Assembly (NCBI GenBank): GCA_030829765.1 | Contig: JAUROO010000134.1 | Span: forward strand, 1-6,529 | Length of the DNA: 6,529 nt | Source of the DNA: Miltoncostaeales bacterium | Lineage (GTDB): Bacteria; Actinomycetota; Thermoleophilia; Miltoncostaeales; Miltoncostaeaceae | Reading direction: 5' to 3' | In this document: in pieces, positions 5,494 through 6,529 of the stretch | Position numbering within the stretch: position 1 is the first letter of the stretch | Layout of the letters: each line of letters begins with the position of its first letter | The notes under the pieces: generated by a model | The model's database searches: none | What the model saw: the letters and a program-made list of their open reading frames with translations, nothing else | Told to the model about the DNA's origin: nothing | Made by a program: the position numbers and the translations under genes

Positions 5494-6390
5494 TCAGGGC
5501 ATCGCGGGACGGCGGGGTATTGCTGCGAAGGGTGGCTGCGTGGCAGGCGATTCGGGGACCCCGAACAGCACGACGCCGCTGAAGTCGAGCGCGTTGCAGG
5601 CCGCCTGCTCCTGCAGTGCCGGCACCACCGATGACTGGACCACGACGTAGTCGGAATCGGTGTTGCCCAGCGCCTCGCACTGCGCCTGGGCCAGAGCAGG
5701 CGCCACGGATGACTGATCGGGCTGGCTGAATGCGGACGCCGACGGGATGCCGGTCGTGATGGCAGTGAGCGGGGGGATGCCGATGATCTGCGTCACCCGG
5801 CCACGTGACGCTGCGGCCTGCACTGCCGGGGGCGCCGACTGGAGGGCTCCGGGCAGTTGCTCACCGACCAGGTTCATTGCGGGGTGCGCCTCGCGATTCC
5901 ATGCGTCGAGGGGCGATGCCCGTAGTACTCCCACTGACACAACGGCGAGCATCACCACTCCAACCACCGCGGAGAACGTCCCGGTCTGCGATCGCGCGGG
6001 GAGGCCCGCCATGCGTGAGCGGCGCACCCCGACGACGACGAGAGGCATGAGAGCGGCGGCGGCCCAGCAGATCTGCAGTGCATACCCGCCCGTCAGCGTC
6101 GGCGCGAGAGAGCGTCCCATGAAGTAGGGCAGCGTCAGCAGCGACCAGCCGCCGACGAGTGTGAGGAGGAGACCCTGGCGGGCCAGTCGGCTCTCTGCCC
6201 GGCCGCGGGTGCGGACCAGCAGCGCCACCCCGATTGCGAACGCGGCACCGCACAGGACGACCGCCCCGACGTGCCACCCCACGGCCGTCATGGGGATGCT
6301 CATGTATCCCTCGGGCCCGAAGAGGGTCTGGAACATCAGGTAGCGGGACCAATCGCTCGGCGCGCCGGCCAGGGCTTTTGTCAGGCGCAC
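5494..6390 (-). CDS. Polytopic membrane protein with extracytoplasmic C-terminal domain; probably the C-terminal half of a GT-C glycosyltransferase or a short relative
   Basis: The 298-aa product has about four transmembrane helices (roughly 37-59, 71-91, 99-122, 138-157). A soluble domain of about 140 residues follows, containing C239 and C265, which could form a disulfide if the domain is outside the cell. The segment LPYFMGRSLAPTLTGGYAL (87-105) and a tail with GIPPLTAITTGIPSAS (204-219) and DYVVVQ (247-252) look like the late helices and periplasmic domain of GT-C membrane glycosyltransferases. A full enzyme of that kind usually has many more N-terminal helices and a D/E-containing first loop, neither of which is present. 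Start GTG 6390 has a GGGGAAG at 6395-6401. The same frame is closed by TAA at 6451-6453 with no ATG between, so no longer product is encoded here. It could be a genuine short protein or a 5'-truncated remnant. rfbF follows 37 bp downstream. Confidence 0.62.
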   Translation of the reverse strand: MRLTKALAGAPSDWSRYLMFQTLFGPEGYMSIPMTAVGWHVGAVVLCGAAFAIGVALLVRTRGRAESRLARQGLLLTLVGGWSLLTLPYFMGRSLAPTLTGGYALQICWAAAALMPLVVVGVRRSRMAGLPARSQTGTFSAVVGVVMLAVVSVGVLRASPLDAWNREAHPAMNLVGEQLPGALQSAPPAVQAAASRGRVTQIIGIPPLTAITTGIPSASAFSQPDQSSVAPALAQAQCEALGNTDSDYVVVQSSVVPALQEQAACNALDFSGVVLFGVPESPATQPPFAAIPRRPAMP

Positions 6391-6394
6391 CGTG

Positions 6395-6401
6395 CTTCCC
6401 C
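6395..6401 (-). promoter_or_regulatory. Shine-Dalgarno-like GGGGAAG before the membrane-protein gene
   Basis: On the minus strand GGGGAAG precedes GTG 6390 by 4 nt. It is the only purine-rich element near a possible start and supports initiation at 6390 rather than at internal ATGs such as M19 (6336). Spacing is slightly short. Confidence 0.4.
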
Positions 6402-6430
6402 ACTTTTGCGCCGGGGAGCGGCTCGCTGAC

Positions 6431-6529
6431 GTGGTCCGGGTGCGAGACTTTTATTCGGGCGCCGGCGGCGTGCGGCTGCTCGTGGACGAGTCGGTCGAGG
6501 AGCGCGCGGCGCCCGAGGACTGGGCGGAC
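6431..6529 (+). CDS. Start of an unidentified divergent gene (3' end outside window)
   Basis: From GTG 6431 (or GTG 6440) a plus-strand frame runs open to the right edge. It gives MVRVRDFYSGAGG followed by an acidic stretch ending EERAAPEDWAD. From codon 6455 onward every third position is G or C, which is what coding sequence in this genome looks like. A GGGGAG at 6413-6418 lies 12 nt before GTG 6431, a long but possible spacing. The frame is also open further back to GTG 6392. The gene would be divergent from the membrane-protein gene that starts at 6390. I do not recognise the product from about 30 residues. Minus-strand frames are also partly open here, so the call is tentative. Confidence 0.42.
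   Translation, partial: MVRVRDFYSGAGGVRLLVDESVEERAAPEDWAD

Noticed and set aside
4770..5582. A 270-codon plus-strand frame
   Set aside because: It is antisense to rfbF, which has full family motifs. The product is V/H/Q/R-rich and featureless.
5861..6403. A 180-codon minus-strand frame that continues open toward 6529
   Set aside because: The product is His/Arg/Pro-rich and overlaps the membrane-protein gene, whose frame has proper hydrophobic helices. The open stretch upstream shows no recognisable domain.

Overview
The window is very GC-rich, with nearly all third codon positions G or C and GTG starts common. Its genes look actinobacterial. The small secreted protein at 4147-4647 resembles, from memory, a type of secreted protein common in Thermoleophilia (Solirubrobacterales/Gaiellales), so a member of that group or a metagenome-assembled relative is my best guess. 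No rRNA or tRNA gene, CRISPR array, integrase or insertion sequence was seen.

Layout. The plus strand (1 to 4179) carries the tail of a membrane protein, then four tightly packed genes: a DPM1-like family 2 glycosyltransferase, a 277-aa sugar-nucleotide reductase/epimerase of the extended SDR family, a CDP-paratose 2-epimerase (TyvE/RfbE) homologue, and a polytopic GT87-like membrane glycosyltransferase. They are joined by a GTGA overlap, an ATGA overlap and a directly abutting TAG|ATG, so they look like one translationally coupled operon. The minus strand (6390 back to 4147) carries, in transcription order, a 298-aa membrane protein resembling the C-terminal half of a GT-C glycosyltransferase, the glucose-1-phosphate cytidylyltransferase rfbF, and a small signal-peptide protein with a Pro-rich linker and a C-terminal membrane anchor. 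The two groups converge and overlap by 33 bp at 4147-4179. A short plus-strand reading frame begins near 6431 and runs off the right edge.

How the genes fit together. RfbF makes CDP-glucose, the entry point to CDP-3,6-dideoxyhexoses. The TyvE homologue catalyses the last step to CDP-tyvelose. The 277-aa SDR, whose predicted cofactor pocket favours NADP(H), could be the 4-keto reductase just before it. The two middle enzymes, CDP-glucose 4,6-dehydratase (RfbG) and the 3-dehydrase (RfbH), are not in the window and would have to lie nearby. The DPM1-like enzyme probably charges a polyprenyl phosphate with a sugar, and the GT87/GT-C proteins would use lipid-linked donors on the outer face of the membrane. 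I read the region as an accessory surface-glycan locus with a 3,6-dideoxyhexose pathway. It is a recognisable system rather than an undescribed one. The less ordinary parts are the small anchored protein, the leaderless-type starts on the minus strand, and the unclassified ends of the window.
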